This document shows, piece by piece, positions 7,604 through 15,568 of a DNA stretch of 46,603 nucleotides. This DNA comes from Lachnospiraceae bacterium UBA1683 (lineage in GTDB: Bacteria > Bacillota > Clostridia > Lachnospirales > Lachnospiraceae): contig DCKD01000056.1 in assembly GCA_002320245.1 (NCBI GenBank), positions 1 through 46,603 of the forward strand. Direction: 5' to 3'. Positions within the stretch are counted from its first letter, which is position 1. Every line of letters starts with the position of its first letter. The translations under genes and the position numbers were made by a program. The notes beneath the pieces were generated by a model. It searched no databases. It was not told the DNA's origin and was given only the letters and a program-made list of their open reading frames with translations.

Positions 7604-8632
7604 AATGCCAGAAGGCTGATTGTAATTGGCGGTATACTCGGCGCATGTGCACATTTAATCTATTCCAGTGCCACCACCGTCTGGTTTTTCTATATCGGCG
7701 GCATTCTGGCAGGAGCTTCCTCAGGATTATTTGGCGCCATTCCCATGAATTTTCTTTTGTCAAATTGGTTTTTTGATAAACGCGGCACTATGACGGGCAT
7801 CGCTTTTACCGGTTCCAGTTTAAGCTCTGCAATTCTTTCCCCGGTAGTACAAAGCCTGATTGTCAATCATGGATGGAGAACGGCTTATCGGATTCTTGCC
7901 GTTTCCATTGTGATTGTTGTTCTGATATCTGTTCTTCTTATCCGTGTTAACCCGTCAGATATCGGGCAAAAACCTCTCGGTACGGAAAACAAAACATCGG
8001 AAGAACTTCAGCCAACCGGATTCATGCGGAGTGAAGCAATGAAAAAGCCGTGGTTTTGGACATATGCAATTGGTATATTTCTGATGGGGTTAATCGTATC
8101 CGGAACGCAGCAGCAAATCGTAACATATTGGACATCCGAAGGTATTTCCGCCGCCAGAGCCGCTACTTTTTTCTCCTTTGTGATGATTGTCGGATTAATT
8201 GCAAAAATCCTTCTCGAAAGTGTGTTTGACCACTTTGGTTCCTCAAAATCAATTATTATCTGCGGAATCATCTGTGCAGCGGCATTTGCAACCCTTGCGG
8301 CCTGCATTGGAAATATCAGTACATTTATCCCGGTCATCCTTTTTGGTATTGTAACTGCTGAGCTGGTCATCATTCCTTCCTTTACAACGCAAAGGGTATT
8401 TGGATTAATAGACTATGCCTCTAACGTCAGCTTATTTACTACGATCCTGTTTCTTGGCAGTGCTGTCGGAATTCCGTTTTGTGCAATTATCTTTGATGTA
8501 ACCGGCAGTTACAAAATTGCATGGATGCTGTATACCATTCTGGCAATTGTTTTAACAATCTGCCTTTTCATTTCGAATAAGCTTTCAATCAAAGCGTTTA
8601 AAAATGGACTGAACATCGACAGGGAAGATTAA
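7604..8632 (+). pseudogene. MFS transporter (OFA/oxalate-formate antiporter-like), 5' truncated
   Basis: The frame is open from 7604 and begins inside the protein, at RRLIVIGGILGACAH (helix 2), then runs intact through about ten helices to a stop at 8632. The loop motif NWFFDKRGTMTGIAF is typical of the OFA group. Helix 1 and the start are missing and are replaced by the end of the dehydratase relic. The ATG at 7745 has no ribosome site and would remove four helices. The rest of the frame carries no damage, so the truncation is probably recent. Confidence 0.75.
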
Positions 8633-8662
8633 GGCTTACATCTTTGCCACACTTCCCAAAAA

Positions 8663-8692
8663 CGGCGGCTCTGAATTCTTTCAGGGCCGCCG
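8663..8692 (+). terminator. Terminator-like hairpin after the MFS relic
   Basis: Stem CGGCGGCTCTGAA with TTCAGGGCCGCCG (13 bp, one G-T pair), followed about ten bases later by CTTTTT. Confidence 0.65.
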
Positions 8693-8766
8693 CAACAGAA
8701 ACTTTTTCGTACATAAAAAACCACCGTCCCCAACGTTCGCAGCCGTCAAAAACAGTGATTCCTGAG

Positions 8767-8839
8767 TGCGCGATCAGGGGTTCGAACCCTGGACACCCTG
8801 ATTAAGAGTCAGGTGCTCTGCCAACTGAGCTAATCGCGC
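8767..8839 (-). tRNA. tRNA-Lys (anticodon CTT)
   Basis: A 73-nt cloverleaf with acceptor GCGCGAT/ATCGCGC, discriminator A, D-arm TAGCTCAGTTGGCAGAGC, anticodon arm CCTGACTCTTAATCAGG with CTT, and T-arm CAGGGTTCGAACCCCTG. CCA is not encoded. Confidence 0.95.
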
Positions 8840-8986
8840 ATCTTTTATTTTTGCATCCCTTATCGGTGACGCAAGATGTATTATATCGAATCCTCCCGAA
8901 AAATGCAAGTACTTTTTTCAAATTTTTTATAAAAATTTTTATTTTTTATAACTTTTTTTCACTTTTTTACATTTCTCCTCCAATTT

Positions 8987-9169
8987 TTACTTTTTCCCAT
9001 GGCAGCCACCGGGGTTCAATATTCTATATACCTCATCAAGAGAACATTTGATGCAAATGATTCTCCGGTTCCACTTTGGGTTACAATACAATTTTTCACA
9101 TATACAGTCTTTCCATGTTCTGCGTCTTTTTTTCACACGAAATCCTTTTTCCGTACAGCGGCGCCGCAC
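8987..9169 (-). CDS. Possible small cysteine-rich basic protein
   Basis: An open frame ending at 8987 contains five cysteines in the spacing CICEKLYC..IICIKC..GGC within a basic chain, which could be a zinc-binding finger. The frame is open upstream beyond the GTG at 9169 into the end of trmB, so the true start is unsure; no good ribosome site was seen. It directly follows trmB on the same strand. It may be a real short protein or a chance frame. Confidence 0.3.
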   Translation of the reverse strand: MRRRCTEKGFRVKKRRRTWKDCICEKLYCNPKWNRRIICIKCSLDEVYRILNPGGCHGKK

Positions 9170-9210
9170 TGTACGGCAGTCTTTTCTTATCTCTATTTTA
9201 TGCAGCGCCC

Positions 9211-9870
9211 CTAGATCCGGTTCTTCCTTCCCGCAATCAATTTGTTGATTGGCTGACCTTTTGCCGAGAACTTTTGCTCGTATTCTGTCATTACATTTCC
9301 CTCATTCATCTCCGGGTTATGATGCAAATCATATGTGTGTGCCAGCAAAACCCATCCGGCCTCCCCGACCTGCTCCAGCGAAAATTTGAATAACTCGGTA
9401 TTATCTGTCTTGAATTCCACTTCTCCGTCCTCGGACAGAACTCCCTCATAACGTTTCAGGAATTCTTTGGAAGTCAGCCTCCGTTTTGCATGTCTTGCTT
9501 TCGGCCACGGGTCTGAAAAGTTGAGATAAATCTTTTCGACCTCTCCCGGCGCAAAGACTTTATCCAGTTCTTTCGCGTCCATGCAAATAAACCTGATGTT
9601 TTCCAGTTCACGGAATTCGTCCTGGTCAAACTTTTCAGTTGCACGCAGCAAAACGCTGGAATACCTCTCGATTCCGATAAAATTTGCCTCTGGATGCAGT
9701 GCCGCCATCCGCAGCAGGAACTGCCCTTTTCCCATCCCGATTTCAATATATATTGGGTGAGCGTTCCCAAATTCCCGGTTCCATTTTCCCTTTTTCTCCT
9801 CCGGGGCATTCATCACCGCATCATGTTCCTGTATTACACTCTCCGCACGCGGAATATTTCTCAATCGCAT
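9211..9870 (-). CDS. trmB: tRNA (guanine-N7-)-methyltransferase
   Basis: A 219-residue Rossmann-fold methyltransferase. It uses S-adenosylmethionine to make m7G46 in the variable loop of many tRNAs, in the cytoplasm. The SAM-binding loop is IYIEIGMGKGQFL (near residue 40), acidic SAM contacts follow in GIERYSSV and ICMDAKEL, and the family hallmark is NFSDPWPKARHAKRRLTS (near residue 137). Length matches the family. It is a minus-strand gene with tRNA-Lys further downstream. Confidence 0.95.
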   Translation of the reverse strand: MRLRNIPRAESVIQEHDAVMNAPEEKKGKWNREFGNAHPIYIEIGMGKGQFLLRMAALHPEANFIGIERYSSVLLRATEKFDQDEFRELENIRFICMDAKELDKVFAPGEVEKIYLNFSDPWPKARHAKRRLTSKEFLKRYEGVLSEDGEVEFKTDNTELFKFSLEQVGEAGWVLLAHTYDLHHNPEMNEGNVMTEYEQKFSAKGQPINKLIAGRKNRI

Positions 9871-9900
9871 ATATCTGACTCCAACATCTATGTATTATTT

Positions 9901-10043
9901 GTAACTGTTCGGAGTCATGCACATCTGCAACGGTTTTATGTGCTGGATACCTGCATACATAAGCATAAATCGGCGCAGATGCATATGGCGGATACGCCGC
10001 ATCTCAAAATCCGCAGGATTTTGAGATGGCTCTGAACAGTTAC
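9901..10043. mobile_element. MITE-like element A with terminal inverted repeats
   Basis: A 143-bp unit bounded by GTAACTGTTCGGAGTC (9901-9916) and its near-inverse GGCTCTGAACAGTTAC (10028-10043). Inside are further stems, among them ATCTCAAAATCC/GGATTTTGAGAT (10001-10026) and GGCG/CGCC. No reading frame is visible. Element B (10213) has matching ends and nearly the same size. Confidence 0.55.
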
Positions 10044-10212
10044 TATTATTTATCTTCCCTTGCCCAACATAATCACAAATATATCAGAACAATTACCAAA
10101 AAGATAGGGCAATCCACTTTTACCCATGTTCATCATAACACAAAACACCACCTTTGGTCAATTTTCATAATTGCAGCACATCCGCTAATTGACAGACCGG
10201 AGATAAATAATC

Positions 10213-10353
10213 GTAACAGTTCAGCCTTCCGGCAGAACTGTTACGCATCCTGCCATTTTGAACCGCCTTTGGCGATGGGCAGGATACATACAACAAAAAC
10301 GTGCATCCTCGTACCCAATCAGTGTTATGGTTGAGTACGGACTGAACTGTTAC
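10213..10353. mobile_element. MITE-like element B with terminal inverted repeats
   Basis: A 141-bp unit that begins GTAACAGTTCAG (10213) and ends CTGAACTGTTAC (10353). The left end is itself palindromic, since GAACTGTTAC recurs at 10235-10244. Inner stems include GCATCCTGCC/GGCAGGAT around CGCCTTTGGCG, and GTAC..GTAC near the right end. It is noncoding and shares its ends with element A. The 169 bp between A and B hold nothing recognisable. Confidence 0.55.
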
Positions 10354-10436
10354 AAATAATCCCCAGTGCTGTCAGCTTCATTCCCACGTAATTGGTAAAA
10401 TTGTCCAACCTCTCTCTTTATTTTACTTCAATTTCA

Positions 10437-10464
10437 TTGCTTTTTTCCGAAAAAGGTGTATGAT
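10437..10464 (+). promoter_or_regulatory. Probable promoter of the V-type ATPase operon
   Basis: TTGCTT (10437-10442), a 16-bp spacer, TATGAT (10459-10464), giving a start near 10471 and a leader of about 30 nt before the first gene at 10501. Confidence 0.5.
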
Positions 10465-10500
10465 AGTAGCAATAAGGAAAAAATCACAAGGAGGCTTACT

Positions 10501-10812
10501 ATGGACTCTATTGTAAAAAAGTTGTCAGAAATAGAATCTGCGGCATCCGCGATTGTGAATCACGCGGAAGCACAGAAGAAAACCCTTGATAAGGAGTATC
10601 AGGAAAAGCGCCGGATATTTGATGACGAACTGGAGCGCAAGACGATGGCGAGGATTCAGAAAATTCGGGACGGTCTGGAGACAGACACAAAAGCGCTGCT
10701 GGATGGTCAGAGCGATGACACCAGCGATGCAATTGCTGCAATCCAGAGGGACTATGAAGCACGCCATACTTGGTACGCAGAAGAGATTTTAAAGCGCGTC
10801 ACAACCGTGTAA
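10501..10812 (+). CDS. V-type ATP synthase subunit H-like (peripheral stalk)
   Basis: A 103-residue, almost wholly helical, charged protein (KLSEIESAASAIVNHAEAQK, then long K/E/R heptads) matching the G/H stalk subunit that pairs with subunit E in A/V-type ATPases. The ATG at 10501 follows AAGGAGG; an upstream in-frame ATG at 10456 lies in the promoter and is rejected. First gene of the operon. Sequence identity in this family is low, so the assignment leans on size, coiled-coil character and position. Confidence 0.8.
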   Translation: MDSIVKKLSEIESAASAIVNHAEAQKKTLDKEYQEKRRIFDDELERKTMARIQKIRDGLETDTKALLDGQSDDTSDAIAAIQRDYEARHTWYAEEILKRVTTV

Positions 10813-10824
10813 GATACAATATGT

Positions 10825-10960
10825 ACCCAGAACGGGAATTATGCATATGTCCCACATACGAACCCTGAACAGGAACGATATCTGTATCTCACAGACACAA
10901 CCTGAACAGAAAGGATACAGGTATCTCATAAACAAAACCAGAACAGAAAGACTGAGGTGT
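10825..10960 (+). repeat. Four imperfect ~37-bp direct repeats between the H and C subunit genes
   Basis: Units start at about 10825, 10862, 10900 and 10937, each beginning ACC(C)(A/T)GAAC. The second and third each hold a small palindrome (GATATCTGTATC, GATACAGGTATC); the fourth runs into the ribosome site of the next gene. No frame is shared through the array. It fills the 152-bp gap between two genes of one operon. Confidence 0.6.
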
Positions 10961-10964
10961 AACA

Positions 10965-12011
10965 ATGGGGAATCTACTTACTTATAGTGGAATCGTAACC
11001 AAAGTCCGTGCTATGGAAGCAAAGCTTCTGGATGACAAAAATTTTGAGGAGATTTCGGAACTGCACAGTGTCCCCGAAGTTGTTTCTTATTTAAAGGAGA
11101 AATCCTCGTACACTTATGTACTGGACGAACTGACTTCGGAACAACTGCACCGCGGAAATATCGAGAAAGTCCTGATACGTCAGTTATATTACGACTATTC
11201 AAAAATTTACCGGTTTTGCGGACTTGAACAGCGAAAGTTCCTATCGCTGTACATTTCCCGCTACGAAGTAGACTTGATTAATTACTGTCTCCGAATTGTC
11301 ATCAACCATTATCAGGAGCCGTTTGATTTGAATTATAAAAAACCGTTCTTTGATAAATATTCCCAGATTTCAATTGACAGGCTCATCACGTCACGCACAA
11401 CGGATGAACTGATTGAAAATCTGAAGGGCACGGAGTATTACGAGCCGTTAAGCCGGCTGAAGGAAAAAACAAACATTACACTGTTTGATTACGATTTGGC
11501 ACTGGATCAATATGCATTTGCAAAGGTATGGAAAAAGCGAAAGAAAGTCCTGAAAAAGAAGGAACTTGAGATTCTGACAAGAGACTACGGTTCCAAGATT
11601 GATATGCTGAACCTGCAATGGATTTACCGTGCAAAAAAATACTATCATATGCAGCCCGCCAATATTTATGCACTGTTGGTGCCAATTCACTATAAGATGA
11701 CGACCGGGCTGGTAAAAGAGCTGGTCGAGGCGCCTACCCCGGAGGATTTTGAAGCAGTGTTAAAGAAGACCTCCTACTGGCGGCATTATGATTTTCAACA
11801 GAACCTGACGATTGAGCAGATGTACAGCGAATGTCTTTATCGGCTGTACACCGTTGACCGTAGGCGGAATCCTTACTCCATCGCCACGATTAACACCTAT
11901 CTGTTTCTGAAAGAAGAAGAACTGAGAAAGCTGACGACCGCTATTGAGTGTATCCGTTACAACCTGACACCGGGCGAGACGTTAGCCTATGTTGGAGGTA
12001 AGATTCAATGA
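10965..12011 (+). CDS. ntpC: V-type ATP synthase subunit C
   Basis: A 348-residue soluble helical protein (family AtpC/AC39, d-subunit equivalent) that caps the membrane ring and links it to the central stalk. Recognisable parts are YSGIVTKVRAMEAKLL at the N-terminus and repeated three-helix bundles containing FLSLYISRYEVDLINYCLR. It starts at ATG 10965 after GAGGTGTAAC. Its stop overlaps the start of the I subunit by 4 nt (ATGA), so the two are translated together. Confidence 0.92.
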   Translation: MGNLLTYSGIVTKVRAMEAKLLDDKNFEEISELHSVPEVVSYLKEKSSYTYVLDELTSEQLHRGNIEKVLIRQLYYDYSKIYRFCGLEQRKFLSLYISRYEVDLINYCLRIVINHYQEPFDLNYKKPFFDKYSQISIDRLITSRTTDELIENLKGTEYYEPLSRLKEKTNITLFDYDLALDQYAFAKVWKKRKKVLKKKELEILTRDYGSKIDMLNLQWIYRAKKYYHMQPANIYALLVPIHYKMTTGLVKELVEAPTPEDFEAVLKKTSYWRHYDFQQNLTIEQMYSECLYRLYTVDRRRNPYSIATINTYLFLKEEELRKLTTAIECIRYNLTPGETLAYVGGKIQ

Positions 12012-13951
12012 TTGTAAAAATGAAATTCATCAATATCTCCGGTCCGCGGGATGATATCGACCGCGTAACGGATGTTTATCTTTCCAAATATGAAATTCAG
12101 TTGGAGTCTGCCCTGTCCGAATTGAAGACTGTAGATAACCTGCGTCCGTTCGTCGAGATGAATCCGTACCGGGACGCACTGAGTACAGCAGAGAAGTTTG
12201 CCGGCTATCTGGAAAATCCGGACCAGATTACTCCGGACACATCGCTTGGACTGGATGATATGTTTGAAACAGTCCGCAAAGCGAATGAAGACTATGAACA
12301 GCTACAGGATAAAAAAGAAAAGCTCCGGAAAAAGATTGACGAATACCGGAGCCGCCAACAGGTTATTTCACCGTTCCAGCCGCTGGACTGCAATTTACAG
12401 GAAGTGCTGAACTATAAGTTCATCGCCTACCGTTTTGGCAAACTGCCAATTGAGTATTACCACAAAATGCAGAAGTATCTGATGGATGATCTGGATGCCA
12501 TCTACGTGGAAGGTGAAAGGGACGACACCTATGTATATGGCGCATATTTTGTTTCGCCCGGCGAATCACCGAAAGCAGACGCAATGTTCCGCTCCCTGCA
12601 TTTTGAACGGATTACGATAACCAATGAATATGAGGGAACACCGGCACAGGCTTACCGGCAGTTGGAACGCGAAGTCCAAAAAACATCTGATGAGATTGAC
12701 GAGTTGGAGCGGCAAACGGCGCAGATGCTTGCAGAGCGTGCTCCGCAGTTGCTTGCTGCGAAAAACCGTCTGGAGGAGCTGTCCAATAACTTCGATGTCC
12801 GCAAGATGGCGGCACGCATGGAAGACAATAAAGAAGATTACTATATTTTGTGCGGATGGATGTCCGATGAGGATGTCGCAAAATTTACCGAAGAGATAAA
12901 ACATGACGATAAAGTATTTGTTGTTGTGGAAGAGGACCGTGAAACTTATTTCGGTGAACCTCCGACGAAACTGGAAAACCCGAAAATATTCAAACCATTC
13001 GAGATGTATGTACAGATGTATGGACTTCCGGCACATGATGAGATGGACCCGACCGTATTTGTCGGTCTGACCTATTCCTTCATCTTTGGAGCAATGTTCG
13101 GAGATGTCGGACAGGGGCTTCTGCTTTTAATCGGAGGCGGGCTTTTGTACCATTTCAAGAAGATTCCGCTGGCAGGGATTATTTCTTCCGCCGGTATCTT
13201 CTCCACCATCTTTGGATTTTTATTCGGAAGTATTTTCGGATTCGAAGATATTATCCAGCCATTATGGCTGCGGCCAATCGACCATATGACGACACTGCCG
13301 TTCATCGGCAAGCTGAACACCGTGTTCATCATTGCGGTTGCATTTGGTATGGGCGTCATCATATTTGCCATGATTCTGCATATTATCAATGCGGTGAGAA
13401 GCCATGATATCGAAGCCGCCTGGTTTGATGTCAACGGAGCCGCCGGACTGGTCTTCTACGCTGCTGTAGTTGCAGTCATCGTCCTGTTCATGACCGGCCA
13501 CAAGACGCCGGCCGGATGGGTCATGGCGATTATGTTCGGAATTCCGCTGCTTTTGATTCTGTTTAAAGAGCCATTAATGAAAAAGATTGAAAAGCGGAGC
13601 GATAAGATGGAAGAAAGTAAAGCAATGTTTTTTGTACAGGGATTTTTCGAGTTGTTTGAAACATTGCTCAGCTATTTCTCAAACACACTGTCTTTCGTGC
13701 GAATCGGAGCTTTCGCAGTCAGCCATGCCGCGATGATGGAGGTTGTGCTGATGCTGGCAGGCGCTGAAAGCGGGCATCCGAACTGGATTGTCGTCGTGCT
13801 TGGCAACCTGTTCGTATGCGGTATGGAAGGACTGATTGTCGGTATTCAGGTACTGCGTCTGGAATATTATGAAATGTTCAGCCGATTCTACAAAGGTTCC
13901 GGACGGGCATTTGCCCCATATTCCAAAAAGAAAGGGAAAGCGAACAGATAA
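12008..13951 (+). CDS. ntpI: V-type ATP synthase subunit I (stator a-subunit)
   Basis: A 647-residue protein with a long cytoplasmic coiled-coil N-terminal half and about seven to eight membrane helices from residue ~350. The signature PTVFVGLTYSFIFGAMFGDV opens the membrane part, and LSYFSNTLSFVRIGAFAVSH carries the essential arginine that faces the rotor ring. It anchors the peripheral stalks and forms the ion half-channels. It overlaps ntpC by 4 nt. Confidence 0.95.
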   Translation: MIVKMKFINISGPRDDIDRVTDVYLSKYEIQLESALSELKTVDNLRPFVEMNPYRDALSTAEKFAGYLENPDQITPDTSLGLDDMFETVRKANEDYEQLQDKKEKLRKKIDEYRSRQQVISPFQPLDCNLQEVLNYKFIAYRFGKLPIEYYHKMQKYLMDDLDAIYVEGERDDTYVYGAYFVSPGESPKADAMFRSLHFERITITNEYEGTPAQAYRQLEREVQKTSDEIDELERQTAQMLAERAPQLLAAKNRLEELSNNFDVRKMAARMEDNKEDYYILCGWMSDEDVAKFTEEIKHDDKVFVVVEEDRETYFGEPPTKLENPKIFKPFEMYVQMYGLPAHDEMDPTVFVGLTYSFIFGAMFGDVGQGLLLLIGGGLLYHFKKIPLAGIISSAGIFSTIFGFLFGSIFGFEDIIQPLWLRPIDHMTTLPFIGKLNTVFIIAVAFGMGVIIFAMILHIINAVRSHDIEAAWFDVNGAAGLVFYAAVVAVIVLFMTGHKTPAGWVMAIMFGIPLLLILFKEPLMKKIEKRSDKMEESKAMFFVQGFFELFETLLSYFSNTLSFVRIGAFAVSHAAMMEVVLMLAGAESGHPNWIVVVLGNLFVCGMEGLIVGIQVLRLEYYEMFSRFYKGSGRAFAPYSKKKGKANR

Positions 13952-14006
13952 CAATATTGTTTACAAAGAAATAATATAAATTAAGATTTCACAGGAGGGT
14001 TTTATT

Positions 14007-14438
14007 ATGACTACTGCAACAAAAATCATCTTTATTGCCGCTCTCATACTGAGCATCATCATTCCATTCGGCTATTACCTGATTGGAGCGAAGAACAAAA
14101 AACGCTATAAGAGGACTATCGGAGCCAACGCATTTTTCTTCTTCGGTGCATTTGCTATCGCATCCATCATGCTGCTCGGCGGTCCGGAAGTACAGGCTGC
14201 CTCCGGCGATTCTGCGGCAGGACTTGCAACCGGACTCGGCTATCTTGCAGCCGCACTCGTTACCGGATTATCCTGTATCGGCGGCGGTATTGCCGTAGCA
14301 AGTGCAGCAAGCGCAGCGCTCGGAGCAATCAGTGAAGATTCCAGCGTACTTGGTAAATCCCTGATTTTTGTAGGACTTGCAGAAGGTGTCTGCCTGTACG
14401 GACTGATTATCTCCTTCATGATTCTTGGAAAACTGTAA
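14007..14438 (+). CDS. ntpK: V-type ATP synthase subunit K (rotor ring proteolipid)
   Basis: A 143-residue protein with four hydrophobic segments. The last two form the ion-carrying hairpin: TGLSCIGGGIAVASAASAAL, then SLIFVGLAEGVCLYGL with the carboxylate Glu126. The first two helices lack an equivalent acid, so there is one ion site per chain. AGGAGG precedes ATG 14007. The sequence alone does not settle H+ versus Na+ coupling. The large noncoding gap behind it may help raise expression of this multi-copy subunit. Confidence 0.93.
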   Translation: MTTATKIIFIAALILSIIIPFGYYLIGAKNKKRYKRTIGANAFFFFGAFAIASIMLLGGPEVQAASGDSAAGLATGLGYLAAALVTGLSCIGGGIAVASAASAALGAISEDSSVLGKSLIFVGLAEGVCLYGLIISFMILGKL

Positions 14439-14439
14439 T

Positions 14440-14535
14440 AGCCCTCTTCTTTGCACCGTTGGGTGGACGCCAAATACAAGCAAGCCTGTGTTTGGCTCGC
14501 TGCCCGCGGGAATAAAGTGCCGCATAACACGGCGG
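14440..14535 (+). repeat. Structured dispersed repeat between the K and F subunit genes
   Basis: Contains GCCAAA..TTTGGC arms (14470-14497, stem about ten pairs with one mismatch) and the 24-bp block 14492-14515 that is an exact inverse copy of 6223-6246. Outer CCGT/ACGG ends (14457 and 14530) could close the structure. It has no open frame. Confidence 0.55.
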
Positions 14536-14548
14536 AATGGAGATTCTT

Positions 14549-14857
14549 ATGAAAATGTATCTAATCAGCGACAATGTCGATACCTACACCGGCATGCGTC
14601 TGGCGGGGGTAGATGGCGTCGTCGTTCACGAGCGCGAGGAACTCCGGCAGGAGCTTGAGAAAGTCCTGCAGGACAAATCCGTCGGCATCGTTCTTCTGAC
14701 CGAGAAGTTCGGACGGGAATTTCCTGATATCATTGACCAGTTCCGTCTGGAACGGAAGATGCCTCTGTTGATTGAGATTCCCGACCGGCACGGTACCGGA
14801 CGGAAGAAGGACTTTATCACTTCGTATATCACGGAGGCAATTGGACTCAAATTATAA
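14549..14857 (+). CDS. ntpF: V-type ATP synthase subunit F
   Basis: A 102-residue alpha/beta protein of the central stalk (YLISDNVDTYTGMRLAGVDG, then VGIVLLTEKFGREFPD), typical of subunit F, which regulates coupling between the catalytic head and rotor. The ATG at 14549 is chosen over the in-frame ATG at 14537, because GGAG at 14539-14542 is then a properly spaced ribosome site. It lies between two structured intergenic segments in the operon. Confidence 0.88.
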   Translation: MKMYLISDNVDTYTGMRLAGVDGVVVHEREELRQELEKVLQDKSVGIVLLTEKFGREFPDIIDQFRLERKMPLLIEIPDRHGTGRKKDFITSYITEAIGLKL

Positions 14858-14865
14858 ACTATAGA

Positions 14866-14972
14866 TGCCGGAGCAGGCCGATTTGCAAGCTCGGCAGAAC
14901 CCTTTTAACGGCATCGGCATACATCACACGTAAGCGCCCGGAAGACAGGCGCCAAGTGCTTATAGCGAGGAG
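14866..14972 (+). other. Nested hairpins between the F and E subunit genes
   Basis: GATGCCG (14867) pairs with CGGCATC around an inner GCCGA/TCGGC stem. A second unit has TAAGC/GCTTA around GCGCC/GGCGC (14931-14964). Neither is followed by a U-run, so they are processing or stability structures rather than terminators. Noncoding. Confidence 0.45.
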
Positions 14973-14980
14973 GTAGAACC

Positions 14981-15568
14981 TTGACCTTAGAAGAAAAGAT
15001 TGCACATTTGCAGGCAGCCTCCATGGAGGAGGCCCGTTCGGAAGGCAATGCCATCATTGACTCTTACCGGGATGCTCTGGAAAAAGTATTGCAGGATCAC
15101 AAAGACGAAGCGAGACGGCAGTCACAAACCCGTCTTAAGGCAGAGACTGTCAATGCCAGGCAGCGGCTGAATCAGTCGGCAGCCAAGGCGCAGCTTGAAT
15201 TAAAGCGCCGCCACAGTGCGATTCAGCAGGAGCTGAAAGATAAAATTTTTGAAGAGACAAATGCACTCTTACAGGATTATATGAAAACGGATGCATATGA
15301 AGACTTCCTTGTAAAATGTATTCGCAAGGCGCTGGTATTCGCAGACGGGGAACCGATGACCATCTATATCAACCCGACCGACGAAAGGCACAAATCCGAC
15401 TTAGAGGATGCAACAAGAACCCATCTTACCATCAGTGCAGAGGATTTTATCGGTGGTGTGCGCTGCGTAATCCGTGGAAGAAACATTTTAATTGACAATT
15501 CTTTCAAAACACAGTTGCGAAACGAATATGACAGCTTTATATTTTTAGGAGGTGACGGCATTGCTTAA
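14981..15568 (+). CDS. ntpE: V-type ATP synthase subunit E (peripheral stalk)
   Basis: A 195-residue protein with an N-terminal ~90-residue charged coiled coil and a C-terminal alpha/beta domain ending in SFKTQLRNEYDSFIFLGGDG. It forms the stator stalk with the H-type subunit. Translation starts at TTG 14981, after AGGAGG at 8-nt spacing; there is no ATG in a sensible place. Its 3' end overlaps the next gene by 8 nt. Confidence 0.9.
   Translation: MTLEEKIAHLQAASMEEARSEGNAIIDSYRDALEKVLQDHKDEARRQSQTRLKAETVNARQRLNQSAAKAQLELKRRHSAIQQELKDKIFEETNALLQDYMKTDAYEDFLVKCIRKALVFADGEPMTIYINPTDERHKSDLEDATRTHLTISAEDFIGGVRCVIRGRNILIDNSFKTQLRNEYDSFIFLGGDGIA

Noticed and set aside
7745..8632. Intact 295-residue MFS protein starting at ATG 7745
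   Set aside because: The frame continues upstream with clear MFS helices to 7604 and the ATG has no ribosome site, so this is a truncated gene and not a short one.
8960..8985. GGAGGAGAAATGTAA minus-strand start-stop after the cysteine-rich frame
   Set aside because: A start directly followed by a stop codon; no product possible and no sign of a larger frame.
10825..10960. Possible CRISPR array
   Set aside because: Only four degenerate units without distinct spacers and no cas genes; the repeats are contiguous.
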